DNA from: Cystobacter ferrugineus
Lineage (GTDB): Bacteria; Myxococcota; Myxococcia; Myxococcales; Myxococcaceae
Direction: 5' to 3'
NCBI RefSeq assembly: GCF_001887355.1
Contig: NZ_MPIN01000019.1
Coordinates: 51,763 to 115,762, forward strand
Length of the DNA: 64,000 bases
In this document: piece by piece, positions 50,791 to 60,934 of the stretch
How positions within the stretch are numbered: position 1 is the stretch's first letter
Layout of the letters: every line of letters begins with the position of its first letter
Program-made: the position numbers and the translations under genes
Notes under the pieces: generated by a model
Told to the model about the DNA's origin: nothing
What the model saw: only the letters and a program-made list of their open reading frames with translations
The model's database searches: none

Positions 50791-52263
50791 ATGGCCCCCT
50801 GGACCCCGCTCACCCCCCGGCTGTCGGACGCGCTCGGCTCGCTCTCGGCGCGCCTGCTCGTGGCGTTCCTCCTGCCCACCCTGCTCTTCCTCGCCCTCAC
50901 CGGCACGGCCGTCTACGCGCTCGCCCGCGGCATCCTCGAGGACGAGCTGGGCACGAGCCTCACCGCCATCGCCGCGGCCACCGCCACCCAGGTCAGCGGC
51001 GAGCGCATGCTCACCATCGAGCCGGGAGACGACACCATGGGCACACGCACGTGGCGCAACCTCGTGCGCCTGCTCACCGACGTGCGCGACGCCAGCGGCG
51101 TGCGCCGCGTGTACGTCGTGGACACCCGCGGCCAGGTGCGCGCCGACGTGGGCGGCGGCCTGCCCGTGGGCACCGAGGTCCCCGAGCTCGCCCGCGACCG
51201 GCTCGAGCTCTCCCGCGTCTTCTCCGGCCAGCGCGCCGCGAGCCAGGTGCTCTTCCAGGGCTCCGACGGGCAGCTCTACAAGACGGGCTACGCGCCCGTG
51301 CGCCGCGAGGGAGAAGTGGTGGGCGCCGTGGCGGTGGAGGGCAGCGCCGCCTTCTTCGGCCCGCTCGCGCGCCTGTCCCGGGGCTTCGCGGCGGCGAGCG
51401 CGGGCGCACTCGGAGTACTCGCCCTCGTGGCGCTCTTCACCGCGCGTGGGCTCGCCCGTCCCCTGAGCCGGCTCATGGACTCGGCGCTGCGCATCGGCCG
51501 GGGCGATCTGACCACCCCCGTGCCCCCCGAGCCCACCCGGGAGATCGGCGTGCTGGCGCGCGAGCTGGAGGTGATGCGCGGGGCACTCGAGAGCCGCGAC
51601 CGGCAGCTCAAGTTGATGCTCGCGGGCGTGGCCCACGAGGTGCGCAACCCCCTGGGCGGCATCTCGCTCTTCTCGGGACTGCTCACCGAGGACTTGAAGG
51701 CGGGCGCCACCGCGGAGGCCGCCGGGCACGTGGCGCGCATCCAGCACGAGGTGGACTACCTGCAGCGCATCGTCGAGGACTTCCTCGCCTTCGCCCGGGA
51801 GCAGCCGCTGTCGCGCGCGAGCGTGGCGGCTTCGGAGCTGCTCTGGGAGGCGCGGGGCCTGCTCACCTCGGACGCGGCGCAGCGGCAGGTGGAGGTGCGC
51901 GTGGACGCGGAGGAGGCCGTGCTGGAAGCCGATGGCAGCCTGCTGACGGCCGCGGTGGTGAACCTGGTGAAGAACGCCGTGCAGGCCACCCCTCCCGGCG
52001 GCCTGGTGCGCGTGACGGGCCGCGGCGAGGGCTCCCACTACACCATCCGCGTCGAGGACCCCGGCGCGGGCGTGCCCGAGGCCGAGCGCGAGCGCATCTT
52101 CGAGCCCTTCTTCACCACCCGGCAGAAGGGCACCGGCCTGGGGCTGCCCCTGTCGCGTAAAATCGCCCGGGCCCACGGCGGAGACCTGCGCCTGGTCCCC
52201 ACGCCGGGAGTGACCTGTTTCGAACTCACCCTCCCCCGGGCCGCTCAACCGCCTCCTCCTTGA
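50791..52263 (+). CDS. membrane sensor histidine kinase
   Basis: About 490 residues from ATG 50791 (a GTG at 50776 is possible). It has TM1 at about 21-44 (LLVAFLLPTLLFLALTGTAV), a periplasmic sensor of roughly 155 residues, TM2 at about 200-219, a HAMP domain beginning RGLARPLSRLMDSALRIGRG, a dimerisation domain with the phospho-accepting His at about 282 (GVAHEVRNPLGGI), and a HATPase domain with NLVKNAVQAT, VEDPGAGVP and GTGLGLPLSRKI. The sensor part (VRRVYVVDTRGQVRADVGGG) resembles a single-Cache/PAS-like fold. No response regulator is adjacent; the nearest, at 58217, is 6 kb away. Target unknown. Confidence 0.9.
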   Translation: MAPWTPLTPRLSDALGSLSARLLVAFLLPTLLFLALTGTAVYALARGILEDELGTSLTAIAAATATQVSGERMLTIEPGDDTMGTRTWRNLVRLLTDVRDASGVRRVYVVDTRGQVRADVGGGLPVGTEVPELARDRLELSRVFSGQRAASQVLFQGSDGQLYKTGYAPVRREGEVVGAVAVEGSAAFFGPLARLSRGFAAASAGALGVLALVALFTARGLARPLSRLMDSALRIGRGDLTTPVPPEPTREIGVLARELEVMRGALESRDRQLKLMLAGVAHEVRNPLGGISLFSGLLTEDLKAGATAEAAGHVARIQHEVDYLQRIVEDFLAFAREQPLSRASVAASELLWEARGLLTSDAAQRQVEVRVDAEEAVLEADGSLLTAAVVNLVKNAVQATPPGGLVRVTGRGEGSHYTIRVEDPGAGVPEAERERIFEPFFTTRQKGTGLGLPLSRKIARAHGGDLRLVPTPGVTCFELTLPRAAQPPPP

Positions 52264-52472
52264 CCCGGCGGACCAGCACTCGCCGGCCCTGCCCCCCAGA
52301 GAGGAAATGAAGTAGGGAAAGGACCTGTTGCGCGGACGACAGCCTGTCTCGCGTAATGAACAGCCCCCCACCCGAGGCTATAAAGAAGAGATCCAAGGGG
52401 GACCGGACAGGCAATAGGTGGATGGCTGCTCGGTGAAAACCATCTCCTCAACTCAGCGGAGGCCTCCTCCTC

Positions 52473-54587
52473 GTGTCCCTCCCATCGGATAACGACCTCT
52501 CCTCACCCGGCGACCTGCACGCGCTCTTCGGGAGCGGGAGCCACGAGCAGCGGTTGGACACCGAGCGGGAGCAGTTCCGTCTGCTCGCCGAGGCCCTGCC
52601 GCAGATCGTCTGGACGGCCCGGGCCGATGGGATCCAGGACTACCTCAACCGGCGCTGGTTCCAGTACACGGGCATGTCCGCCGAGGAGTCCCGGGGAGAC
52701 GCCTGGATGCGCGCCTTCCACCCCGATGATCTGCTGGAGTACGAGCACCGCTGGCGCCACAGCCTCACCACGGGCGAGCCCTTCGAGGCCGAGTCGCGCT
52801 GCCGCCGGCTGGATGGGGTCTGGCGCTGGTTCCTCGCCCGTGCCATCCCCGTGCAGGACCCGCAGGGCCGCGTCATCCGCTGGTTCGGCACCTGTACCGA
52901 CATCGATGACCAGAAGCGCACCTCGGACGTCCACAGCTTCCTGGCCGAGGCGAGCTCCCTGCTGGCGCTCACGCTGGATCCGGAGGAGACCCTGCGCAAC
53001 TTCACCCGCCTGGCCGTGCCCCGGCTGGCGGACTGGTGCACGGTGGACCTGGTGGGAGCGGACGAGGGCGTCGAGCGCGCGGCGGTGACCCACATCGACC
53101 CGGCCAAGGAGACCCTGGCGTGGGAGCTGGCGCGCAAGGTGCCGGCGGACCTCCAGCGCGCCTCGCGGGGGGTGGGCCATGTCATCCGCACCGGGGAGCC
53201 GGAGCTGCTGGAGGTGATCTCCGACGAGCTGCTCGCCAGCCTGGCGCACACTCCGGACGAGCTGCGCCTGCTGGGCGAGCTCGGCCTGCGCTCCTCCATC
53301 ATCGTTCCCCTGGTGGTGCATGGGCGGACGCTGGGCGCCATCACCCTCGCGCAGGCCAGCGGCACCCGGAACTTCTCCGCCGCGGACCTGCCCCTGGCCG
53401 AGGAGTTCGCTCGCCGGGCCGCGCTCGCGCTGGACAACGCGCGCCTGTACCGCGAGAGCCAGGAGGCCGTGAGCCGCGCCCAGCACGAGCGCTACCTCGC
53501 CGAGCAGGCCCGGGCGATGCTCGACACGCTGCTCGACGCGGCCCCCGCTGGCATCGCGCTCTTCGATCGCATGCTGTGCTTCGTGCGCGTCAACCGCACC
53601 CTGCGCGACATCAACCGCCTGTCCACGGATGACCCGGCCTTCTCCGAGGCCATCTCCACCCAGGGTCCCGGGGCGGCGCTCGTGGTCAAGTCGCTCGTCA
53701 AGGCGCTCGAGACGGGAGAGACGCAGACGGTGGAGTCCACCACGCGGCTGCCCAACGGCGAGGAGCGGGCGTGGCTGGCGCGCTACGCTCCCGTGCGCTC
53801 GGCGGAGGGCAGCACGCTGGGCGTGGCCACCGTGGTGCTCGACATCACCGAGCGCAAGCGCGCCGAGGCCGAGCGCGAGCGCCTCATCGCCGCGCTGGAG
53901 CGCAGCAATCAGGATCTCGATCAATTCGCCTACGTGGCCAGCCATGATCTGAAGGCGCCCCTGCGCGGCATCGCCAACCTGTCGCAGTGGATCGAGGATG
54001 ACCTGCAGGAGGTGATGACCGCGGAGACGCGCGAGCAGATGCGGCTTTTGCGTGGGCGCGTGCAGCGCATGGAGGCGCTCATCAACGGCATCCTCGACTA
54101 CAGCCGCGCGGGAAGGATGCGCGGCCGGCCGGAGCGGGTGGACGTGGGGCGGCTCATCTCCGAGTGCGTGGAGCTGCTCGCTCCGCCCGGGAGCACGCAG
54201 CTCGAGGTGGCGCCAGGCATGCCCACGATGCGCACCGAGCGCGTGCCCCTGCAGCAGGTGTTCCTCAACCTGCTGAGCAACGCCCTCAAGCACGCGCAAG
54301 GGGCCGAGCCGAGGATCCGGGTGGGCGTGCGCCCCGCCGAAGGCTTCTGGGAGTTCTCCGTGGAAGACAACGGGCCGGGAATCGCACCGGAGTACCATGA
54401 GCGCATCTGGGGCCTCTTCCAGACGCTCCGGGCGAGGGATGAGATGGAGAACACGGGCATCGGGCTGTCGGTGGTGAAGAAGAGCGTGGAGGCGCGCGGC
54501 GGACGCGCGTGGCTGCGCTCCACGCCGGGCCAGGGAGCCACCTTCTTCTTCACCTGGCCCGGGCACATACCGGATGAGGGAAGGTGA
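52473..54587 (+). CDS. cytoplasmic PAS-GAF-PAS histidine kinase
   Basis: 704 residues, GTG start with GGAGG nearby, no membrane segment. Domain order: PAS with PAC (about 30-150: LPQIVWTARADGIQDYLNRR, IRWFGTCTDIDDQK), GAF (about 165-330), a second PAS (about 345-465, LLDAAPAGIALFDRMLC), HisKA with ASHDLKAPLRGIANLSQWI (phospho-accepting His at about 490) and HATPase ending GIGLSVVKKSVEARGGRAWL. The C-terminal half resembles bacteriophytochrome-type kinases, but no chromophore Cys region was seen in the GAF. It overlaps the receiver gene by four bases (GTGA), so that receiver is the likely phosphate acceptor. Confidence 0.9.
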   Translation: MSLPSDNDLSSPGDLHALFGSGSHEQRLDTEREQFRLLAEALPQIVWTARADGIQDYLNRRWFQYTGMSAEESRGDAWMRAFHPDDLLEYEHRWRHSLTTGEPFEAESRCRRLDGVWRWFLARAIPVQDPQGRVIRWFGTCTDIDDQKRTSDVHSFLAEASSLLALTLDPEETLRNFTRLAVPRLADWCTVDLVGADEGVERAAVTHIDPAKETLAWELARKVPADLQRASRGVGHVIRTGEPELLEVISDELLASLAHTPDELRLLGELGLRSSIIVPLVVHGRTLGAITLAQASGTRNFSAADLPLAEEFARRAALALDNARLYRESQEAVSRAQHERYLAEQARAMLDTLLDAAPAGIALFDRMLCFVRVNRTLRDINRLSTDDPAFSEAISTQGPGAALVVKSLVKALETGETQTVESTTRLPNGEERAWLARYAPVRSAEGSTLGVATVVLDITERKRAEAERERLIAALERSNQDLDQFAYVASHDLKAPLRGIANLSQWIEDDLQEVMTAETREQMRLLRGRVQRMEALINGILDYSRAGRMRGRPERVDVGRLISECVELLAPPGSTQLEVAPGMPTMRTERVPLQQVFLNLLSNALKHAQGAEPRIRVGVRPAEGFWEFSVEDNGPGIAPEYHERIWGLFQTLRARDEMENTGIGLSVVKKSVEARGGRAWLRSTPGQGATFFFTWPGHIPDEGR

Positions 54588-55006
54588 TGGTGCCGCTGAA
54601 GATGCTCAACATCCTCCTGGTGGACGACGACTCGGTGGACGTGATGAACGTCCAGCGCGCCTTCAAGAAGAGCAACATCCAGAGCGCCCTCTACGTCGCG
54701 AGCGACGGCAAGCAGGCACTCGACATGCTGCACGAGGGCCGGGTACCGTCGACCAACCGGCTCATCCTGCTGGACCTCAACATGCCGCGCATGAATGGCC
54801 TGGAGTTCCTGCGCGCCATCCGCGCGGATCCAGACCTGACCTGTACCCCTGTGGTGGTGCTCACCACATCCAACGATGACCGAGACCGGGTGCAAAGCTA
54901 CGCCCACCATGTCGCCGGCTATCTCCTCAAGCCCGTCACCTCCCCGGCTTTCGTGGAGTTGATGACCGCGCTCAACGCATACTGGGCACGAGTGGAGTTG
55001 CCGTGA
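54584..55006 (+). CDS. single-domain response regulator (Rcp1-like)
   Basis: 140 residues, one receiver domain without output. The acidic pocket is in LLVDDDSVDV, the phospho-accepting Asp64 in LILLDLNMPRMNG, the Thr/Ser in VVVLTTSNDD, and the Lys116 in GYLLKPVTSP. The form ILLVDDD-S-x-D and the long alpha-4 loop (DDRDRVQSYAHHVAGY) match the Rcp1 group that partners phytochrome-like kinases. It overlaps both neighbours by four bases (GTGA in each case), so kinase, receiver and hybrid kinase are translated together as a relay. Confidence 0.93.
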   Translation: MMVPLKMLNILLVDDDSVDVMNVQRAFKKSNIQSALYVASDGKQALDMLHEGRVPSTNRLILLDLNMPRMNGLEFLRAIRADPDLTCTPVVVLTTSNDDRDRVQSYAHHVAGYLLKPVTSPAFVELMTALNAYWARVELP

Positions 55007-57459
55007 GAGCCGAGGGGCACATGGAGGATCAACGGCTGCGCCTGCTGGTGGCGGATGACGACGAGGTGGACCGGCTCGCGGTGCGGCGCGCCCTGCTCAA
55101 GGCGGGACTGAGTGCGCAGCTCGTCGAGGTGGCCGACGGTGCGTCCGCGCTCGCGGCGCTGCTGCAACAATCCTTCGACTGTGCCCTGCTCGACTTCCAG
55201 ATGCCCGGACAGGACGGGCTGCAGGTGCTGCGCAAGGCGCGCGCCGCCCTGGTGGAAACCCCCATCATCATGCTCACCGGCCAGGGGGACGAGCAGACGG
55301 CCGTGGAGCTGATGAAGGCGGGCGCCACCGACTACCTCGGCAAGTCGTCGCTCACCGCCGAGCGGCTCTCGCACCTGTTGCGCCAGGCGCTGCGGCTGCA
55401 CGAGGCCCAGCAGCAATACCGCACGCTCGCCGAGGTGCTGCCCCACACCATCTGGACGAGCCGCCCGGACGGGCACATGGACTTCCTCAGCCACCGGGGC
55501 TTGGAGACCATGGCGGTGCCCGATGCCAACCCCTCGCGGTGGATGGAGGCGGTGCACCCGGAAGATCTGCCGCGCCTGCGCGAGCTGTGGCAGCGCAGCC
55601 TGAGCACGGGCGAGCCCTTCGAGGTGGAGAGCCGCCTGCGAGGCCCCGGGGGCGAAGACCACTGGCACCTCATCCGGGCCCACCCCATGCGCGACTCCCG
55701 GGGACGGGTGCTGCGCTGGTTCGGCACCAACGCGAACATCGACGGACAGCGACGCGCCCAGGAGCGCATCTCCCGGCTCCAAGCCGTCACCGCCGCCCTC
55801 TCCGAGGCGCTCGCCCCGCGCCAGGTGCTCGACGTCATCGTCACCCAGGGGCTCGTGGCGATGGACGCCCAGGCGGGCGCGGTGTGGCTCGTGTCCGAGG
55901 ACAATCAATCCCTCGAGGTCGTGGGCCCCTCGCCCCAGGCGCGCGAGCTGGCCCGGGGCCTGGAGCGCCTCACGCTCGACACCGCCGTGCCGGTGGCCGA
56001 GGCGGTGCGGCAGGACCGGCTCGTCACCTACGCCACGCGCGAGGAGCGCGACCGGCGCTACCCACTGCTCGCCCGGCAGGGGCTGCCCTTCGAGGCCTCG
56101 GCCGTCATCCCCCTGCGCGGCAGCCGCGGCGTCATGGGCGCCCTGGTGGTGGACTTCACGCGCCGGCGCGTGCTGCCCCAGGACGAGCAGGACTTCTTCC
56201 TCGCCCTGGCACGGCAGGGGGCCCAGGCGCTCGAGCGCGCCCGTCTCTATGAAGCCGCGCAGCAGGCGCGCGCCGCCGCCGAGGCCAGTGAGACGCAGCT
56301 GCGCCACGTGCTCGCCGAGCGCGAGCGCATGGAGGCCACGCTCCAGGAGCGCGACGAGCGGCTGCGCGCGGCCCTGTGGGCGAGCAGCACCGGCACCTTC
56401 CGCTGGGACCTGCGCACCGGCGCCCTGGAGTGGGACGAGAACCTGGATCAGCTCTTCGGGCTGCCGCCGGGGCGCACGGTGCAGAGCATCGAGGACTTCC
56501 TGTCGCTGCTACACTCCGAGGAGCGCGACGAGGCGCGGCGGCGCACCGAGGCGTGCGCGCGCGAGGGCGCGGACTTCGACATGGACTTCCGCGTGGTGTG
56601 GCCGGACGAGCGCCTGCACTGGCTCAACTGCAAGGGCAAGACGTTCGTGGACGCGGGCGGGCGGCCGCTCTACATGACGGGCGCCTGCGTGGACATCACC
56701 GTGCAGAAGCAGCAGGAGGCCGAGGCGCGGCAGCTCGCCGAGTTCGAGCGGCAGATCCTCGGCATCGTCAGCCATGACCTCCGCAACCCCTTGAGCGTCA
56801 TCCGCATCTCCGCCTCCACGCTGCTCGCGCGCGAGGGGCTGGACGAGCGGCAGAGCAAGAGCCTCACGCGCATCATCACCGCCACGGATCGCTCCACCCG
56901 CCTCATCCGCGACCTGCTGGACTTCAGCCAGGCGCGGCTCGGGGGCGGCATCCCCGTGGAGCGCAAGCAGATGGACCTCTTCGAGCTGACGCGCGGCGTG
57001 GTGGAAGAGCTCGCCGCGAGCCACCCGGAGCGTGCGGTGGAGATCAGCCAGGAGGGCGAGGGCGCGGGGGACTGGGATGGAGATCGGCTCGCGCAGGTGC
57101 TCGGCAACCTGGTGGGCAACGCGTTGCAACACAGCCCCGCGCACACCCCGGTGCGCGTGCGCTGCCAGGGCGAGCCCTCCACGGTCGTCATCGAGGTGCA
57201 CAACGAGGGCGCGCCCATCGATCCCTCGTACCTGCCGGAGCTGTTCGAGCCCTTCCGCCGGGGGCGGCACGCGGGCAGTGGCGCGGGCAGCGTGGGGCTC
57301 GGCCTCTACATCACCCGGCAGCTCGTGCTCGCGCATGGAGGCCGCATCCAGGTGACGTCGCGCGAGGGCGAGGGCACGCGCTTCGCCGTGCGGCTGCCGC
57401 GCGGCCCCCAAACACCTCCGCCCATACCGGGAGTGTCGGGCCGCCCCTTCAGCGGTTGA
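55003..57459 (+). CDS. hybrid sensor kinase with N-terminal receiver: REC-PAS-GAF-PAS-HisKA-HATPase
   Basis: 818 residues from GTG 55003 (ATG 55021 also possible). A receiver (about 5-125: LLVADDDEVD, LLDFQMPGQDG, GATDYLGKSS) is followed by PAS (about 140-250, LPHTIWTSRPDGHMDFLS), GAF (about 255-415), a second PAS (about 445-575, RAALWASSTGTFRWDLRTG), HisKA with GIVSHDLRNPLSVI (about 590) and HATPase with LGNLVGNALQHS and SVGLGLYITRQLVLAHGG. No membrane segment. The N-terminal receiver can take phosphate from the upstream kinase and tune this kinase. The gene ends inside a small convergent frame. Final output is unknown. Confidence 0.9.
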   Translation: MRAEGHMEDQRLRLLVADDDEVDRLAVRRALLKAGLSAQLVEVADGASALAALLQQSFDCALLDFQMPGQDGLQVLRKARAALVETPIIMLTGQGDEQTAVELMKAGATDYLGKSSLTAERLSHLLRQALRLHEAQQQYRTLAEVLPHTIWTSRPDGHMDFLSHRGLETMAVPDANPSRWMEAVHPEDLPRLRELWQRSLSTGEPFEVESRLRGPGGEDHWHLIRAHPMRDSRGRVLRWFGTNANIDGQRRAQERISRLQAVTAALSEALAPRQVLDVIVTQGLVAMDAQAGAVWLVSEDNQSLEVVGPSPQARELARGLERLTLDTAVPVAEAVRQDRLVTYATREERDRRYPLLARQGLPFEASAVIPLRGSRGVMGALVVDFTRRRVLPQDEQDFFLALARQGAQALERARLYEAAQQARAAAEASETQLRHVLAERERMEATLQERDERLRAALWASSTGTFRWDLRTGALEWDENLDQLFGLPPGRTVQSIEDFLSLLHSEERDEARRRTEACAREGADFDMDFRVVWPDERLHWLNCKGKTFVDAGGRPLYMTGACVDITVQKQQEAEARQLAEFERQILGIVSHDLRNPLSVIRISASTLLAREGLDERQSKSLTRIITATDRSTRLIRDLLDFSQARLGGGIPVERKQMDLFELTRGVVEELAASHPERAVEISQEGEGAGDWDGDRLAQVLGNLVGNALQHSPAHTPVRVRCQGEPSTVVIEVHNEGAPIDPSYLPELFEPFRRGRHAGSGAGSVGLGLYITRQLVLAHGGRIQVTSREGEGTRFAVRLPRGPQTPPPIPGVSGRPFSG

Positions 57460-57589
57460 GGACCTTCATGCTCGCCTCGGGGTAGCGGGTGCCGGCCGCG
57501 ACGCCCTTGGGCGCGATGTTGTCCAGCTCGCCCTCCGGGCCCTGCTCGACCCCCAGCACCCGGACGGCTCCCGGGCCCGGGGGGCTCAT
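57449..57589 (-). CDS. possible small protein coupled to the Nudix gene, 46 residues
   Basis: ATG 57589 overlaps the Nudix stop as ATGA, giving a 46-residue frame (opening [17 protein letters not shown], closing RYPEASMKVLNR). Its end overlaps the hybrid-kinase stop from the other strand. It has no recognisable family. The ATGA coupling favours reality; the short length and antisense overlap argue for caution. Confidence 0.35.
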   Translation of the reverse strand: MSPPGPGAVRVLGVEQGPEGELDNIAPKGVAAGTRYPEASMKVLNR

Positions 57590-58158
57590 CCCGCGCGCAC
57601 CACCGCCCGGGCCTTCTCCAGCAGGCGCCGCAGCGGAGCGTCCTCGCCCACCCGCGCGAGCGCCTCGTCCCACGTCAGCCACTGCGCGCCCGTGGACTCG
57701 TGGGGATCATGCACCAGGGCCTCCGGGTTCTCCGCCACCACGAGGTAGCGCACGTCCAGGTGCTGGTGCTCCGCTTCATCCTTGCGCGCGGGAATGGTGT
57801 GCACGTCCACGTCCAGCGGGCGGGGTGCGCGCGGGTGGAGCACCACGCGGCAGCCCGTCTCCTCCCGCGCCTCGCGCAGCGCCGAGTCCTCCATGCGGCC
57901 CGCGTCCGCCTCCTCCGCGTGTCCGCCGGGTTGCAGCCAGCGCTTCAGCTTGCCGTGCAGCAAGAGCACCACCCGCGTCCCCTCCGGGTCCACCACCACG
58001 GCGCTCCCGGTGAAGTGCGCCCGCGGCTGGGCGCGGGAGAAGGGCTGCTCCAGCTCCTCGGCGAAGCGGCGCATGCGCTCCAGGTCCTCGCGCTCCCGCG
58101 CGTCCGCGGGAACGTGGTGGGACAGCAGGGCGCGCAGGGAGTCCAGGGAGGCATTCAT
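57586..58158 (-). CDS. Nudix hydrolase
   Basis: 190 residues from ATG 58158 ([20 protein letters not shown]). The Nudix box is [20 protein letters not shown] followed by REETGC: the catalytic REAREETG core is intact, with about two extra residues between the Gly pair and the core. A substrate strand KRWLQPGGH precedes it. Such enzymes cleave nucleoside diphosphates linked to another group; the exact substrate is not predictable. The N-terminal 40 residues ([12 protein letters not shown]) are an added helical segment common in this subfamily. It is divergent from the NtrC-type activator gene with only 58 bases between them. Confidence 0.88.
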   Translation of the reverse strand: MNASLDSLRALLSHHVPADAREREDLERMRRFAEELEQPFSRAQPRAHFTGSAVVVDPEGTRVVLLLHGKLKRWLQPGGHAEEADAGRMEDSALREAREETGCRVVLHPRAPRPLDVDVHTIPARKDEAEHQHLDVRYLVVAENPEALVHDPHESTGAQWLTWDEALARVGEDAPLRRLLEKARAVVRAG

Positions 58159-58216
58159 GGGGCGCGCATTGTGCCCACTTCGATCCCGAGTGCCAGAACG
58201 ATATAGGTTCGCCCCC

Positions 58217-59626
<1,410 letters not shown>

Positions 59627-59790
59627 CACGGAGCGCCACGGGCCCCGCCCCTCGAAAATCCACCGCGCCCCGGCCTGCCCTGGCGGATTTCCACGGGACG
59701 GCGCCCCGGCCCCGTCCACCCCGCCTGGCCGAACCCCCTGGAACCACGCGGGTTGGACGGGAAACAGCCCGCCTCGCCGTGCAGTGGCCC

Positions 59791-59806
59791 TGGCATCCGT
59801 CTTGCT
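59791..59806 (+). promoter_or_regulatory. candidate sigma-54 (-24/-12) promoter
   Basis: TGGCATCCGTCTTGCT has the GG and GC elements separated by exactly ten bases and agrees with TGGCAC-N5-TTGC(A/T) at all but one core base. It lies right behind an NtrC-type activator gene and in front of the gene at 59822. The predicted transcript start would fall only about five bases before that ATG, which is very short, so either the leader is tiny or the match is fortuitous. Confidence 0.45.
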
Positions 59807-59821
59807 GATAGGAATCAGGTG

Positions 59822-60934
59822 ATGAAGCGCGTCCTGCTCGCCCTCTGGCTGTGTCTCGTGCCGGGAGCCCCCGTGTGGGCGGCCTCGGGACTGGACCTGC
59901 CCAGGACGCAGGCCCAGGAAGCGCGCGCCCGGGTGCGCGAGCTGCGCGAGCACCAGCAGGTGCTGCGCGCGGAGTTGAACACCCTGGCCGGACGCATCGA
60001 GCAGCTCAAGGCCGGGCAGAAGGGCCGGCTGGTGACGGGCTCGGAGCTGGAGCAGGCGCTGCAACGCTCGCAGGAGCTGTCCGGGCAGCTCACGGGGCTC
60101 GCCCAGTCACTCGCCGGGGCCGAGTCCGAGGCGGAGCGGCGCCACCTGGCGTTGCACACGGCGCTCTCCGAGGAGCTCGAGCGGGTGCGCGCGGCCTGGG
60201 ACGCCACGAACGATCGGCGGGCACGGGCCGGACTGCTCGAGCGCATGCGGACCCTGCGCGCCGAGCGCGATGCGGTGCGCACCGCGCTGCCGCCCTCCCA
60301 GGTGCCGGCGCTGCCCGGGGCGGCCACGAGCGATGACGCCGAGGATCTGCTGGAGCAGGCGGACGCGCTGCGCGACACCGAGGACAAGGTGAACCAGCGG
60401 CTCCAGGCGCTGCGCGCCCGCCTCACCGAGGTGCGCGAGGAGCGGGAGCTGGAGCGGCGCATGAGCGACTTCCTCGGCGAGGAGTCCATGTTCGACGAGC
60501 AGGACCGGCACCTGCGCTTGAGCGTCGACGCCACCACGAGAAACATCTCGGTGAGCGCCACCCCGCGCTCCGGGGGAAGCCCCACCCTCGTGTCGCGGGA
60601 CGAAGCCTACGGGAATGGGGCGGGGGCAGGGGGAGCCGCGCCCCCGCCGTCGGGGGGCAGCGTGGACTACCCCTCGGATCCGGCAGCCCCCCCGAGCCCG
60701 GGACAGCCCACGGCTCCGAGCGCTCCCAACAGCAACGGGACGCCCCCCACCACCTCCTACCGAGCCACCGACAACCGCCCCCAGGTGGGCACGGTGCGCG
60801 CCCAGGTGCTCGCCAGTGACTTCCCGGAGGACGTGCGGGGCCTGGAGCAGGAAGCCGCGAGGCTCGAGTCGCTGGCCCGGGAGCTGGACTCGCGCGCGGA
60901 CTCGCTGGAGCGCCGCGCGCGCGAGCTGCGCTAG
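59822..60934 (+). CDS. exported coiled-coil protein
   Basis: 370 residues from ATG 59822, giving a good signal peptide (MKRVLLALWLCLVPGAPVWA). The next 220 residues are almost wholly coiled coil (REHQQVLRAELNTLAGRIEQ, EEELERVRAAW-like heptads, LTEVREERELERRMSDFLGE). They are followed by a Gly/Pro/Ser-rich unstructured region (about 270-320), a short segment QVGTVRAQVLASDFPEDV, and a terminal coil. No known domain. It may be a periplasmic tether or scaffold. It ends in CTAG shared with the convergent hydrolase gene: both stops use the same four bases. Confidence 0.7.
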   Translation: MKRVLLALWLCLVPGAPVWAASGLDLPRTQAQEARARVRELREHQQVLRAELNTLAGRIEQLKAGQKGRLVTGSELEQALQRSQELSGQLTGLAQSLAGAESEAERRHLALHTALSEELERVRAAWDATNDRRARAGLLERMRTLRAERDAVRTALPPSQVPALPGAATSDDAEDLLEQADALRDTEDKVNQRLQALRARLTEVREERELERRMSDFLGEESMFDEQDRHLRLSVDATTRNISVSATPRSGGSPTLVSRDEAYGNGAGAGGAAPPPSGGSVDYPSDPAAPPSPGQPTAPSAPNSNGTPPTTSYRATDNRPQVGTVRAQVLASDFPEDVRGLEQEAARLESLARELDSRADSLERRARELR

